Made by a program: the position numbers and the translations under genes. Shown here piece after piece: positions 8,567 through 17,317 of a stretch of 64,000 bases of DNA (position 1 is the stretch's first letter; every line of letters starts with the position of its first letter). Under the pieces are notes generated by a model. The model was given only the letters and a program-made list of their open reading frames with translations. It was not told the origin of the DNA and ran no database searches. The stretch comes from Leifsonia sp. NPDC080035 (GTDB lineage Bacteria > Actinomycetota > Actinomycetes > Actinomycetales > Microbacteriaceae). Location of the stretch: assembly GCF_040050925.1 (NCBI RefSeq), contig NZ_CP157390.1, forward strand, positions 3,534,001 to 3,598,000. Reading direction: 5' to 3'.

Positions 8567-9085
8567 ATGACAGACCCGAATCAGCCCCCGGCCGACGGCC
8601 GGGACGACGTCCCCCCGTCACAGCCCGCCGGCTCCCAGCCATACGGCTCCCAGCCATACGGAGCGCCCGCCGGACAGCCCGCTGGCGCCGTCCCTCCCCA
8701 GCAGCCGTACGCCGCAACTCCCGGGGCGCCGCTCACCGCCGAGCAGGACAAGCAGTGGGCGTCCTTCGCGCACCTCGGCGGCATACTCTGGTTCCTGCCC
8801 TCCCTCATCATCTGGCTCGTGTTCAAGGACCGCGGCCGGCTGACCGATCAGGAGGCGAAGGAGGCCCTGAACTGGCAGATCACCTGGATCATCGCCTGGG
8901 TGGCCTCGCAGATCATCGGCGTGATCATCGGCTCGTTCACCTTCGGCATCGGCTGGCTGCTGTTCAGCCTGCTCATCCCGTGGGCCCTGTACATCGTGAA
9001 CCTGGTGTTCTCGATCCTCGGGTTCGTGCGGGTGAACAGCGGAGGCACATACCGCTACCCCATCAACTTCCGGTTCATCAAGTAG
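8567..9085 (+). CDS. DUF4870 family membrane protein
   Basis: 172-residue protein of unknown function. Residues 1-55 are Pro/Gln/Gly-rich with a repeated GSQPYGSQPYG unit; the DUF4870 part follows (WASFAHLGGILWFLPSLIIWLVF, then three hydrophobic segments to residue 160). ATG 8567 was chosen because AGGAAAGGG sits just before it and homologs start here; the frame is open further up but without such a site. Its neighbour at 9173 is a paralog, so the pair looks like a tandem duplication. Facing hrcA does not by itself imply a heat-shock role. Confidence 0.85.
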   Translation: MTDPNQPPADGRDDVPPSQPAGSQPYGSQPYGAPAGQPAGAVPPQQPYAATPGAPLTAEQDKQWASFAHLGGILWFLPSLIIWLVFKDRGRLTDQEAKEALNWQITWIIAWVASQIIGVIIGSFTFGIGWLLFSLLIPWALYIVNLVFSILGFVRVNSGGTYRYPINFRFIK

Positions 9086-9103
9086 GGAAACACTCTCGGC
9101 GTC

Positions 9104-9133
9104 TTCTCAGATTCCCCCTCGGCCCCCTAGGCT
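9104..9133 (+). promoter_or_regulatory. Candidate promoter of the second DUF4870 gene
   Basis: TTCTCA, 18-base spacer, TAGGCT. If used, the second paralog has its own promoter and is not only read through from the first. Confidence 0.4.
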
Positions 9134-9172
9134 GAGAGCCGTCAACCGTCCCCCATGGAGGAGAAGAGACCC

Positions 9173-9553
9173 ATGTCCGCAACGCCCCCGCCGCCGCCGC
9201 AGCAGCCGTACGGAGGTGCCGCACAGCAGCTGAGCCCGGCCGACGAGAAGCTCTGGGCCACGCTGGTCCACGTCGGCGGCATCCTGTTCAACTGGATCCC
9301 CGCGCTCATCGGCTACCTCGTGCTGAAGGACCGCGGACCGTTCGTGCGCGCACACACCGCGACCGCGCTGAACTTCCAGATCACCCTGTTCATCGCCTAT
9401 GTGGTCGGCTGGATCCTGACGATCGTCGGCATCGGCCTGCTCATCCTGCTCGCCGTGTGGGTCGTCAACATCGTGTTCAGCATCATCGCGGCCGTGAAGG
9501 CCAACCAGGGCGCGTATTACGTCTACCCGGTGGCCATCAAGTTCGTCAGCTGA
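9173..9553 (+). CDS. DUF4870 family membrane protein, second copy
   Basis: 126-residue paralog of the gene at 8567, with a shorter Pro/Gln-rich front (residues 1-22) and the same core: LWATLVHVGGILFNWIPALI, YLVLKDRGPFVR, then two long hydrophobic segments and a closing YYVYPVAIKFV that matches TYRYPINFRFI of the first copy. ATG 9173 is preceded by GGAGGAGAAGAG. An in-frame ATG at 9155 lies inside that ribosome site and is unlikely. Function unknown. Confidence 0.85.
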   Translation: MSATPPPPPQQPYGGAAQQLSPADEKLWATLVHVGGILFNWIPALIGYLVLKDRGPFVRAHTATALNFQITLFIAYVVGWILTIVGIGLLILLAVWVVNIVFSIIAAVKANQGAYYVYPVAIKFVS

Positions 9554-9564
9554 GCGGCGAGGAT

Positions 9565-10794
9565 TCAGTCCTCGGGCAGCAGCCGCCGAACAACGGCGTC
9601 CGCCAGAAGCCGCCCTCGCAGGGTCAGCACCACCGACCCGGCGAGGGCGGCTTTCGCGTCCACCAGGCCGTCGGCGATCAGGCCGGCGACGGCGGTCCTG
9701 CCGGGAGCCTCCAGCTCGGACACGCTCAGCCCGTCCCGGATGCGGGTGAGCAGCAGCACCCGCTCCACCCGCCGCGTCTCGGCGTCGAGCGTCTCACGGC
9801 CGGCGGCGGGAGACGCCCCCGCGAGCACCCGCTGCGCATAGGCGGCGGGATGCTTCACGTTCCACCAGCGGACGCCGCCGACGTGGCTGTGCGCACCGGG
9901 GCCGATCCCCCACCAGTCGTGACCCAGCCAGTAGGACAGGTTGTGCCGCGAGCGGTGCGCGTCGTCCTTCGCCCAGTTGCTGACCTCGTACCAGCCGTAC
10001 CCCGCCGCCGAGAGCCGTGCGTCGGCGAGCTCGTACATGTCCGCCTCGAGGTCGTCGTCCGGCTCGGCCACCTGCCCCGAGCGGATCTGCCGGGCGAGCT
10101 TCGTGCCCGGCTCCACGATCAGTGCATAGGCGGAGACGTGGTCGGGGGCGCAGGCGAGCGCGGTGTCGAGCGAGCGCTCCCAGTCCACCAGCGACTCCCC
10201 CGGCGTGCCGTAGATGAGGTCGAGGCTGACCTGCAGGCCGGCCTGGCGCGCCCACTCCACGACGAGCGGGATGCGCTCGGGATCGTGCGTGCGCTCGAGG
10301 GTCGCGAGCACGTGCGGCACGGCGGACTGCATCCCGAACGAGACCCGGGTGAAGCCGGCGTCCGCGAGCCGGCGCAGGTCGTCGGCGTCGACGGAGTCGG
10401 GGTTCGCCTCGGTGGTGACCTCGGCGCCGGGCGCCAGGCCCCACGCATCCCGCACCGCGCCGAGCATCGTGCCGAGGTCGCCCGGCGGGAGCAGCGTGGG
10501 AGTCCCGCCGCCGAAGAAGACGGTCGAGACTTCTCGCGCGGGCAGGCCGCTCGCGGTCAGCGCGCGGGCGGCGAACTCCACCTCGCGAACCGCGTGCCCG
10601 GCGTAGTCGGACTGCGAGACGCCGCGGAGCTCGGTGGCGGTGTACGTGTTGAAGTCGCAGTATCCGCAGCGCACCCGGCAGAACGGCACGTGCAGGTAGA
10701 CGCCGAAGTCGCGGGTGTCCGCGTCGTCGGCCGCCCCGGTGGGCAGCAGGCCGTCGGCCGGGGCGGGGTCGCCCAGCGGCAGAGCACTCGGCAT
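9565..10794 (-). CDS. hemW: Radical SAM heme chaperone HemW
   Basis: 409-residue radical SAM protein related to coproporphyrinogen III oxidase HemN; the family delivers heme to respiratory enzymes rather than oxidising the substrate. The cluster motif CRVRCGYC (CxxxCxxC) is near residue 40, followed by FFGGGTPTLL and the C-terminal HemN_C domain (WGIGPGAHSHV, HNLSYWLGHDWWG). ATG 10794 overlaps by one base the stop of the DUF1990 gene. Its closeness to lepA is a familiar actinobacterial context. It converges on the DUF4870 gene with an 11-bp gap. Confidence 0.93.
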   Translation of the reverse strand: MPSALPLGDPAPADGLLPTGAADDADTRDFGVYLHVPFCRVRCGYCDFNTYTATELRGVSQSDYAGHAVREVEFAARALTASGLPAREVSTVFFGGGTPTLLPPGDLGTMLGAVRDAWGLAPGAEVTTEANPDSVDADDLRRLADAGFTRVSFGMQSAVPHVLATLERTHDPERIPLVVEWARQAGLQVSLDLIYGTPGESLVDWERSLDTALACAPDHVSAYALIVEPGTKLARQIRSGQVAEPDDDLEADMYELADARLSAAGYGWYEVSNWAKDDAHRSRHNLSYWLGHDWWGIGPGAHSHVGGVRWWNVKHPAAYAQRVLAGASPAAGRETLDAETRRVERVLLLTRIRDGLSVSELEAPGRTAVAGLIADGLVDAKAALAGSVVLTLRGRLLADAVVRRLLPED

Positions 10795-11441
10795 CAGACG
10801 GACCGCGCCGGGAGCAGGGAGCGAAGGTACTTCTTGGTGAAGCGGTTCTGCTCCATCCGCAGCACCGGGTACACGACCCGGTAGAAGGTGTTGGAGGGGC
10901 GGGACAGCGCCCGGAGCACGAACCAGACCGTCCCGTCGTCGCGGAGCTCGACCAGGAACGCCTCCTCGCCGCTCTCGGGATGGCCGTGCAGCGTCCCGTA
11001 GCCGAAGCCCTTGCGGTGCGGCTCGTCGACGACGTAGACCACGCGGATCGGCGCCTTGACGTGGAATGGTCCGAACGGGATCTTGAGCACGGCGGTCATG
11101 CCGTTGCGGATGTACGGAGAACCGTCGTCGGCGAAGACGTCCTCCTCCACGCGGTGCTCGCGCATCCCACGCGGCGACCCGTCCGCGTTGAACTCGATGC
11201 CCTCGTACTGCACGCCGGTGCCCTCGTGAACGTCGGTCACCTGGATGCCGCTGCCGCGCTGCACGCCCCAGGTCATCAGGGCCGCGGCCGCGGACTCGAA
11301 CCGCTCCTCGCCACTGCCCAGCCGCACCTTCCGCTCGAGCGGCCGGTAGCCCTTCGGCGGGTAGTAGAGCAGGTCGTCCGCCTGGGTGCCGCCGACGGCA
11401 CCGTACGTGACGGGCTGATCGGTGAAGGTGGTCCTGCGCAT
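10794..11441 (-). CDS. DUF1990 family protein
   Basis: 215-residue protein of the DUF1990 family, function unknown; the fold is thought to be START-like. Visible blocks are YYPPKGYRPLERKVRLGSG near the front, FGPFHVKAPIRVVYVVDEPH, and FGYGTLHGHPESGEEAFLVE. There is no signal peptide. ATG 11441 is supported by TAGAGT ending six bases upstream. It is coupled to hemW by a one-base stop/start overlap. Confidence 0.88.
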   Translation of the reverse strand: MRRTTFTDQPVTYGAVGGTQADDLLYYPPKGYRPLERKVRLGSGEERFESAAAALMTWGVQRGSGIQVTDVHEGTGVQYEGIEFNADGSPRGMREHRVEEDVFADDGSPYIRNGMTAVLKIPFGPFHVKAPIRVVYVVDEPHRKGFGYGTLHGHPESGEEAFLVELRDDGTVWFVLRALSRPSNTFYRVVYPVLRMEQNRFTKKYLRSLLPARSV

Positions 11442-11447
11442 GCTGCA

Positions 11448-11453
11448 ACTCTA
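11448..11453 (-). promoter_or_regulatory. Candidate leaderless -10 box of the DUF1990-hemW pair
   Basis: TAGAGT on the minus strand, six bases before the ATG at 11441. Confidence 0.45.
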
Positions 11454-11486
11454 CTTCGACGCGGCTGGACGCGTCCCGACGGGCGC

Positions 11487-11518
11487 GTCGTGACTGTGGC
11501 TGTTCGGCACGTCACGAC
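11487..11518. repeat. Inverted repeat in the lepA 3' flank
   Basis: GTCGTGAC and GTCACGAC, perfect 8-bp arms with a 16-base loop, lie 46 bp past the lepA stop. No T-run. Possible terminator; one of four 3'-flank palindromes in this window. Confidence 0.45.
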
Positions 11519-11563
11519 CGTGCGCGCGCGGGGGCAGTCGTACCGAACGTGGTCAGGCGCGGG

Positions 11564-13414
<1,851 letters not shown>

Positions 13415-13451
13415 CGTGCCGCCATTCTCCCATGAACTCCGCCCGCGCCCC

Positions 13452-13522
13452 GAACCGCCGACTACGCAGGAAATCGCCCCGGAACCGCCGAGTACGGAGA
13501 GAATCCGCGTACTCGGCGGTTC
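13452..13522. repeat. Three-half-site palindromic element between an amidohydrolase gene and lepA
   Basis: The 15-mer GAACCGCCGAGTACG at 13482-13496 faces its exact reverse complement at 13508-13522 across 11 bases. A third copy with one mismatch (GAACCGCCGACTACG) lies at 13452-13466 in direct orientation, 30 bp before the first. The element follows the amidohydrolase stop on the minus strand, so it may end that transcript, although it lacks a T-run. Confidence 0.8.
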
Positions 13523-13541
13523 GGTGGCGGGTGCGCCTGCG

Positions 13542-14762
13542 TCAGGCGAAGCGCTCGGAGCGCTCGGTAACGCGGCCGGCGCCGTCCTCCCAGCGGTAGA
13601 CCTCGGTGCCGTCGATGAAGACGTGCTCGGCGCGCGAGTTCACGTCCAGCGGGTCGCCGGACCACACCACGACGTCGCCGTCGAGGCCGGGCTTCAGCGC
13701 GCCGACGCGATCGTCGAGGCCGAGGAAGCTCGCCGGGTTCACGGTCAGCGCCTCGAGCGCGGTCTGCCGGGGCAGCCCCTCCTTGACCGCCAGCGAGGCC
13801 TGGTGCACCAGGAAGTTGATCGGGACGACGGGGTGGTCGGTGGTGATCGCCACGCGCACGCCCGCGGCGGCGATCTTCGCCAGGTTGCCGATGGCGCGAT
13901 CGCGCAGCTCCACCTTGGAGCGGGAGGTGAACATCGGGCCGAAGATGACGGGGATGTCGCGCTCGGCGAGCACGTCCGCGATCTTGTGGCCCTCGGTGCC
14001 GTGGTTCACGACGAGCCGGTAGCCGAACTCGTCGGCGAGCCGGATCGCGGTCGCGATGTCGTCGTGACGGTGGGTGTGCTGGTCCCAGACCAGCTCGCCA
14101 TCGAGCACACGCACCAGCGTCTCCTTCGCGAGGTCGCGCGCGAACGGCTTGCCCTCGCGCTCGGCGTCGTCGCGCTGCGCGCGGTAGTTCTGCGCCTCGA
14201 CGAAGGCCTCTCGGATGATCATGGCGACACCGAGCCGCGTGCTCGGGGTCTGGTTCTTGCCGCCGTACACGCGCTTCGGGTTCTCGCCGAGCGCCGACTT
14301 GACGCTGACAGCGGCGCGGATGACCTGCTCGTCGATGGTCCGGCCGCCCCAGCTCTTCAGGGCAACGGACTGGCCGCCGATCGGGTTGCCGGATCCCGGC
14401 TTCACCACGATCGCGGTCACGCCGCCGGCGAGGGCGTCGCGGAAGCCCTCGTCGTCGATGTTGACGGCGTCGATGGCGCGGACGGCGGCGGTGTTCGGCG
14501 TCGTCATCTCGTTGGTGTCGTCGCCGGCGGGACCGTTGGCCTCCTCGTGGATGCCGACGTGACCGTGCGCCTCGACGAAGCCGGGGAGCACCCACCTGCC
14601 CGCGGCGTCGAGCACGCGGACGCCCTCGGGGACGGTGACCTCGGACGCGCTGCCGACCGCGGCGATCCTGCCGTCCTGGACCAGCACGGTCCCGTTCTCG
14701 ATGGGCTCCCCGACGACGGGGACGACGTGGGCGTTCACGATGGCGATGCTGGATGCGGTCAT
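13542..14762 (-). CDS. Metal-dependent amidohydrolase (imidazolonepropionase-like)
   Basis: 406-residue TIM-barrel hydrolase of the amidohydrolase superfamily. Metal ligands visible are HGHVGIHEE (HxH) in the first strand, QHTHRHDD and VVNHGTEGH in the middle, and TTDHPV with the late Asp. The outer beta-sandwich is built from both ends (AIVNAHVVPVVGEPIENG; GDVVVWSGDPLD). The substrate cannot be told: imidazolonepropionase-like members include dipeptidases and cyclic amide hydrolases, and no hut or pyrimidine genes lie nearby. ATG 14762 was chosen because TAGGCT ends seven bases before it; an upstream in-frame ATG at 14825 would add an unrelated basic stretch. It is divergent from the epimerase-like gene. 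Confidence 0.88.
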   Translation of the reverse strand: MTASSIAIVNAHVVPVVGEPIENGTVLVQDGRIAAVGSASEVTVPEGVRVLDAAGRWVLPGFVEAHGHVGIHEEANGPAGDDTNEMTTPNTAAVRAIDAVNIDDEGFRDALAGGVTAIVVKPGSGNPIGGQSVALKSWGGRTIDEQVIRAAVSVKSALGENPKRVYGGKNQTPSTRLGVAMIIREAFVEAQNYRAQRDDAEREGKPFARDLAKETLVRVLDGELVWDQHTHRHDDIATAIRLADEFGYRLVVNHGTEGHKIADVLAERDIPVIFGPMFTSRSKVELRDRAIGNLAKIAAAGVRVAITTDHPVVPINFLVHQASLAVKEGLPRQTALEALTVNPASFLGLDDRVGALKPGLDGDVVVWSGDPLDVNSRAEHVFIDGTEVYRWEDGAGRVTERSERFA

Positions 14763-14769
14763 GGGCTCG

Positions 14770-14775
14770 AGCCTA
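14770..14775 (-). promoter_or_regulatory. Candidate leaderless -10 box of the amidohydrolase gene
   Basis: TAGGCT on the minus strand, seven bases before the ATG at 14762. Confidence 0.45.
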
Positions 14776-14827
14776 CGCTCGCGCGACGTGCGGGAATGCG
14801 ACCGGCGGCGCTGCGTTGTCCCCACGC

Positions 14828-15715
14828 ATGAGCATTCTCCTGACCGGCTCGACCGGCTATATCGGATCCTCCGTCCTCCCCCGCCTCCTCGAGGAGGGCC
14901 ACTCCGTCACCGCGCTGGTGCGCGACGAGGCGAAGGCCGAGGCGGTGAGGGCCGCGGGTGCGGCCGCCGTGGTCGGCGACGCGACGGACGCCGACCTCGT
15001 GACGCGCCTCGCCGCGGAGAGCGACGGGGTCATCCACCTCGCGTCGGCGAAGGATGTGGACCCGGTGTTCGTGGACGCGGTCCTCGCCGGGCTGGCGGAC
15101 AGCGGAAAGCCCTTCGTGCACACCGGCGGGATCTGGACGTACGGCTCCAACGCGGACATCGCCGAGGACTCCCCCGCCGCTCCTCCCGCGCTGACCGCCT
15201 GGCGCGGTGCGACCGAGGCGGTCGTGCTCGGCGCCGCGGGGGTCTGCGGCTCGGTGGTCGTGCCCTCCATCGTCTACGGCTACGGCGCCGGCCTCGCCCG
15301 CCTCATCGTGGACGCCCCGCTCGGTGACGGCCTCGCGCCGGCCCTCACCCTGATCGGGGACGGGTCGCAGCACTGGGCGACCGTCCACGTCGACGACCTG
15401 GCCGCGCTCTATGTGCTCGCGCTGGAGAACGGGACGGCCGGCGCGGTCTACATCGGAGCGAGCGGCGCGAACCCGACGGTGCGCGAGCTCGGCGAGCTCG
15501 CCGCCCGGGCGGCCGGCGTCGCCGGCGGAGTCGCGCCCGCGAGCGTGGAGGAGACCGCCGACCGACTGGGCGCCGGACTGGCCGAGGCGCTGCTGCTGGA
15601 CCAGCAGGCGCGTGGCTCGAAGGCGCGCATCGACCTCGGCTGGGAGCCCAACGGCCCCGCGCTCGCGGAGGAGATCGCGGCCGGTTCGTACGCCCCCGAG
15701 ACGGCGCGGGCCTGA
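14828..15715 (+). CDS. NAD(P)-dependent epimerase/dehydratase-like protein
   Basis: 295-residue short-chain dehydrogenase of the extended/atypical group. The dinucleotide-binding loop is GSTGYIGSSV at residues 7-16. VVGDATDADLV, FVHTGGIWTYG and VVPSIVYGYG follow. The usual YxxxK pair is not obvious, so a catalytic role is uncertain; redox sensing or an aldehyde-reductase-like function is possible. ATG 14828 lies 65 bp from the divergent amidohydrolase start. A strong hairpin follows the stop. Confidence 0.85.
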   Translation: MSILLTGSTGYIGSSVLPRLLEEGHSVTALVRDEAKAEAVRAAGAAAVVGDATDADLVTRLAAESDGVIHLASAKDVDPVFVDAVLAGLADSGKPFVHTGGIWTYGSNADIAEDSPAAPPALTAWRGATEAVVLGAAGVCGSVVVPSIVYGYGAGLARLIVDAPLGDGLAPALTLIGDGSQHWATVHVDDLAALYVLALENGTAGAVYIGASGANPTVRELGELAARAAGVAGGVAPASVEETADRLGAGLAEALLLDQQARGSKARIDLGWEPNGPALAEEIAAGSYAPETARA

Positions 15716-15727
15716 CCCCGCGCCCCT

Positions 15728-15768
15728 GCGGTCGCCGCCGACCTCGCCCTCGGCGGCGACCGCGTTTT
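15728..15768 (+). terminator. Rho-independent terminator after the epimerase-like gene
   Basis: Perfect 14-bp arms GCGGTCGCCGCCGA and TCGGCGGCGACCGC with an 8-base loop, followed by a short T-run (GTTTT). It begins 12 bp past the stop. Confidence 0.85.
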
Positions 15769-15796
15769 GGTGCCGACGCGCACGCGCTGCTAAAGT
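15767..15796 (+). promoter_or_regulatory. rpsT promoter
   Basis: TTGGTG, 18-base spacer, TAAAGT. The predicted start near 15803 gives rpsT a leader of about 98 bases. The -35 overlaps the T-run of the preceding terminator. Confidence 0.55.
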
Positions 15797-15900
15797 TGTT
15801 TGTTGGCTTGCGTGTGGTGTGACCGCACGAACGCCGCGAGGCGCCCTCTCTCGCTGAGCGGCACATCCGAAACTCACCTTACGAACGAAAGTAATCATCC

Positions 15901-16161
15901 GTGGCAAACATCAAGTCGCAGATCAAGCGCAACCGCACCAACAAGAAGGCGCAGGAGCGCAACAAGGCTGTGAAGAGCGAGCTGAAGACCGCCGTGCGCG
16001 CCGCGCGCGAGGCTGTCGTCGCCGGTGACAAGGAGAAGGCGACCGCGGCGCTGCGTCTCGCCACCAAGAAGCTCGACAAGGCCGCCAGCAAGGGCGTGAT
16101 CCACAAGAACCAGGCGGCGAACCGCAAGTCGGCCATCGCCAAGCAGGTCTCCGCGCTCTGA
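15901..16161 (+). CDS. rpsT: 30S ribosomal protein S20
   Basis: 86-residue bS20, a helical 16S rRNA-binding protein. ANIKSQIKRNRTNKKAQERN at the front and KGVIHKNQAANRKSA near the end are the family signatures; composition is strongly basic. The start is GTG at 15901 with only a weak ribosome site. A long leader precedes it; S20 is feedback-regulated through its leader in E. coli, and similar control here is possible but unproven. It is monocistronic between two terminators. Confidence 0.97.
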   Translation: MANIKSQIKRNRTNKKAQERNKAVKSELKTAVRAAREAVVAGDKEKATAALRLATKKLDKAASKGVIHKNQAANRKSAIAKQVSAL

Positions 16162-16197
16162 CGCACCGACCACGCGGGTTCTGACCCGCGCCGCGAC

Positions 16198-16238
16198 GAG
16201 CCCCCGTCCCACGGCCCCGGCCTTGGAAACGGGGGCTC
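16198..16238. terminator. Hairpin between rpsT and holA
   Basis: GAGCCCCCGT and ACGGGGGCTC, perfect 10-bp arms around a 21-base loop, sit between the convergent rpsT and holA stops. It could serve both directions; no T-run. Confidence 0.65.
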
Positions 16239-16279
16239 GCTGCATGTCCGGGCACGCTCAGCGCCCGCGCAGCGTGGAC

Positions 16280-17317
16280 TCAGCCGCGCCCGCGCGCGCT
16301 CACCATCCGGATCATCCGCTCGAGCGCGAACACCGGATCGCGGCCGCCGCCTTTCACGTTGGCGTCGGTCTCGGCGAGCACCTCGATCACCCGCCCGAGC
16401 CCGTCCTCGCTCCAGCCGGCCAGATCCCGCCGGGCCCTGTCCACCTGCCACGGGGCGAGCCCGAACTGCTGCGCGAGCTGACCGGAGCCGCCGCGCGCGC
16501 CGGACAGCTTCGCCATCGTGCGGATCTTGCTCGCGAACGCGGCGACCATCGGCACCGGGTCGGCGCCGGACGCGAGCGCGTGACGCATCGTCACGAGAGC
16601 TTCGCCGTGCCGGCCCGCGATCGCCGCATCCGCGACCGCGAACGCGTTGGTCTCGACCCGTCCGCCGTAGTACTTGTCGACTGTCGCCTCGGTGATCTGC
16701 TCGGCGGAGTCGGAGAGCAGCTGCTGACACGCGGAGGCCAGCTCGGCGAGGTCGTCGGCGAATGCCGACGTGATCGCCCGCAACGCCCCCGGCGTGACTT
16801 TGCGGCCCGCCGCCTGGAACTCCGCCTGGGCGAACTCGTACTTCTCGGCGTCCTTCTTCAGCTCGCTGCAGACGACCTCGATGCCGCCGCCGGTGCCGGC
16901 GCGGATCGCGTCCAGCAGTTTCTTGCCTCGCACGCCCCCCGCGTGCCGCAGCACGACGACCGTGCCGTCGGCGGGAGCCGACAGGTAGTCGAGCATCTCG
17001 GTGAGGAACGCGTCCCCGCACTTCTCCACGGAGTCCACCCGGATCAGTCGCGGTTCGCCGAACAGGGAGGGGCTCGCGAGCGTGAGCAGCTCTCCCGGCG
17101 CGTAGTCCGCGGCGGAGATGTCGCTGATTTCGAGGCTGGCGTCCTGGGCTTTGAGCGCATCGCGCAGCATCCGGCCGGCTCGGTCGGCGAGGAAGCCCTC
17201 CGTGCCGGAGACCAGGACGATCGGAGCCGGCCGGATCTGGTTCCACGGGAGCTGCGGAATGGCGCTGGCCGTCCGCCCCTTGCTCGCGCCGGCTCTGCTG
17301 CTGCCTCTGGTCGCCAC
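16280..17317 (-). CDS. holA: DNA polymerase III delta subunit
   Basis: 345-residue clamp-loader subunit that opens the beta clamp. The opening strand PIVLVSGTEGFLADRA is the family start at residue 32, followed by the AAA+-like domains (LFGEPRLIRVDSVEK, VVVLRHAGGVRGKKLLDAI) and the C-terminal collar (FALERMIRMV). GTG 17317 was chosen because GAGGAGG stands just before it. The upstream comEC reading frame runs 274 bases into this gene, an unusually long same-strand overlap. The comEA-comEC-holA order is typical. Confidence 0.93.
   Translation of the reverse strand: MATRGSSRAGASKGRTASAIPQLPWNQIRPAPIVLVSGTEGFLADRAGRMLRDALKAQDASLEISDISAADYAPGELLTLASPSLFGEPRLIRVDSVEKCGDAFLTEMLDYLSAPADGTVVVLRHAGGVRGKKLLDAIRAGTGGGIEVVCSELKKDAEKYEFAQAEFQAAGRKVTPGALRAITSAFADDLAELASACQQLLSDSAEQITEATVDKYYGGRVETNAFAVADAAIAGRHGEALVTMRHALASGADPVPMVAAFASKIRTMAKLSGARGGSGQLAQQFGLAPWQVDRARRDLAGWSEDGLGRVIEVLAETDANVKGGGRDPVFALERMIRMVSARGRG

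Noticed and set aside
9565..11448. Apparent fusion of hemW with an upstream extension
   Set aside because: The upstream part runs in another frame through the intact DUF1990 gene; HemW is complete from 10794.
13452..13522. Insertion-sequence ends or attachment site
   Set aside because: No transposase, no target duplication and no integrase nearby; the element lies in a normal 3' flank.
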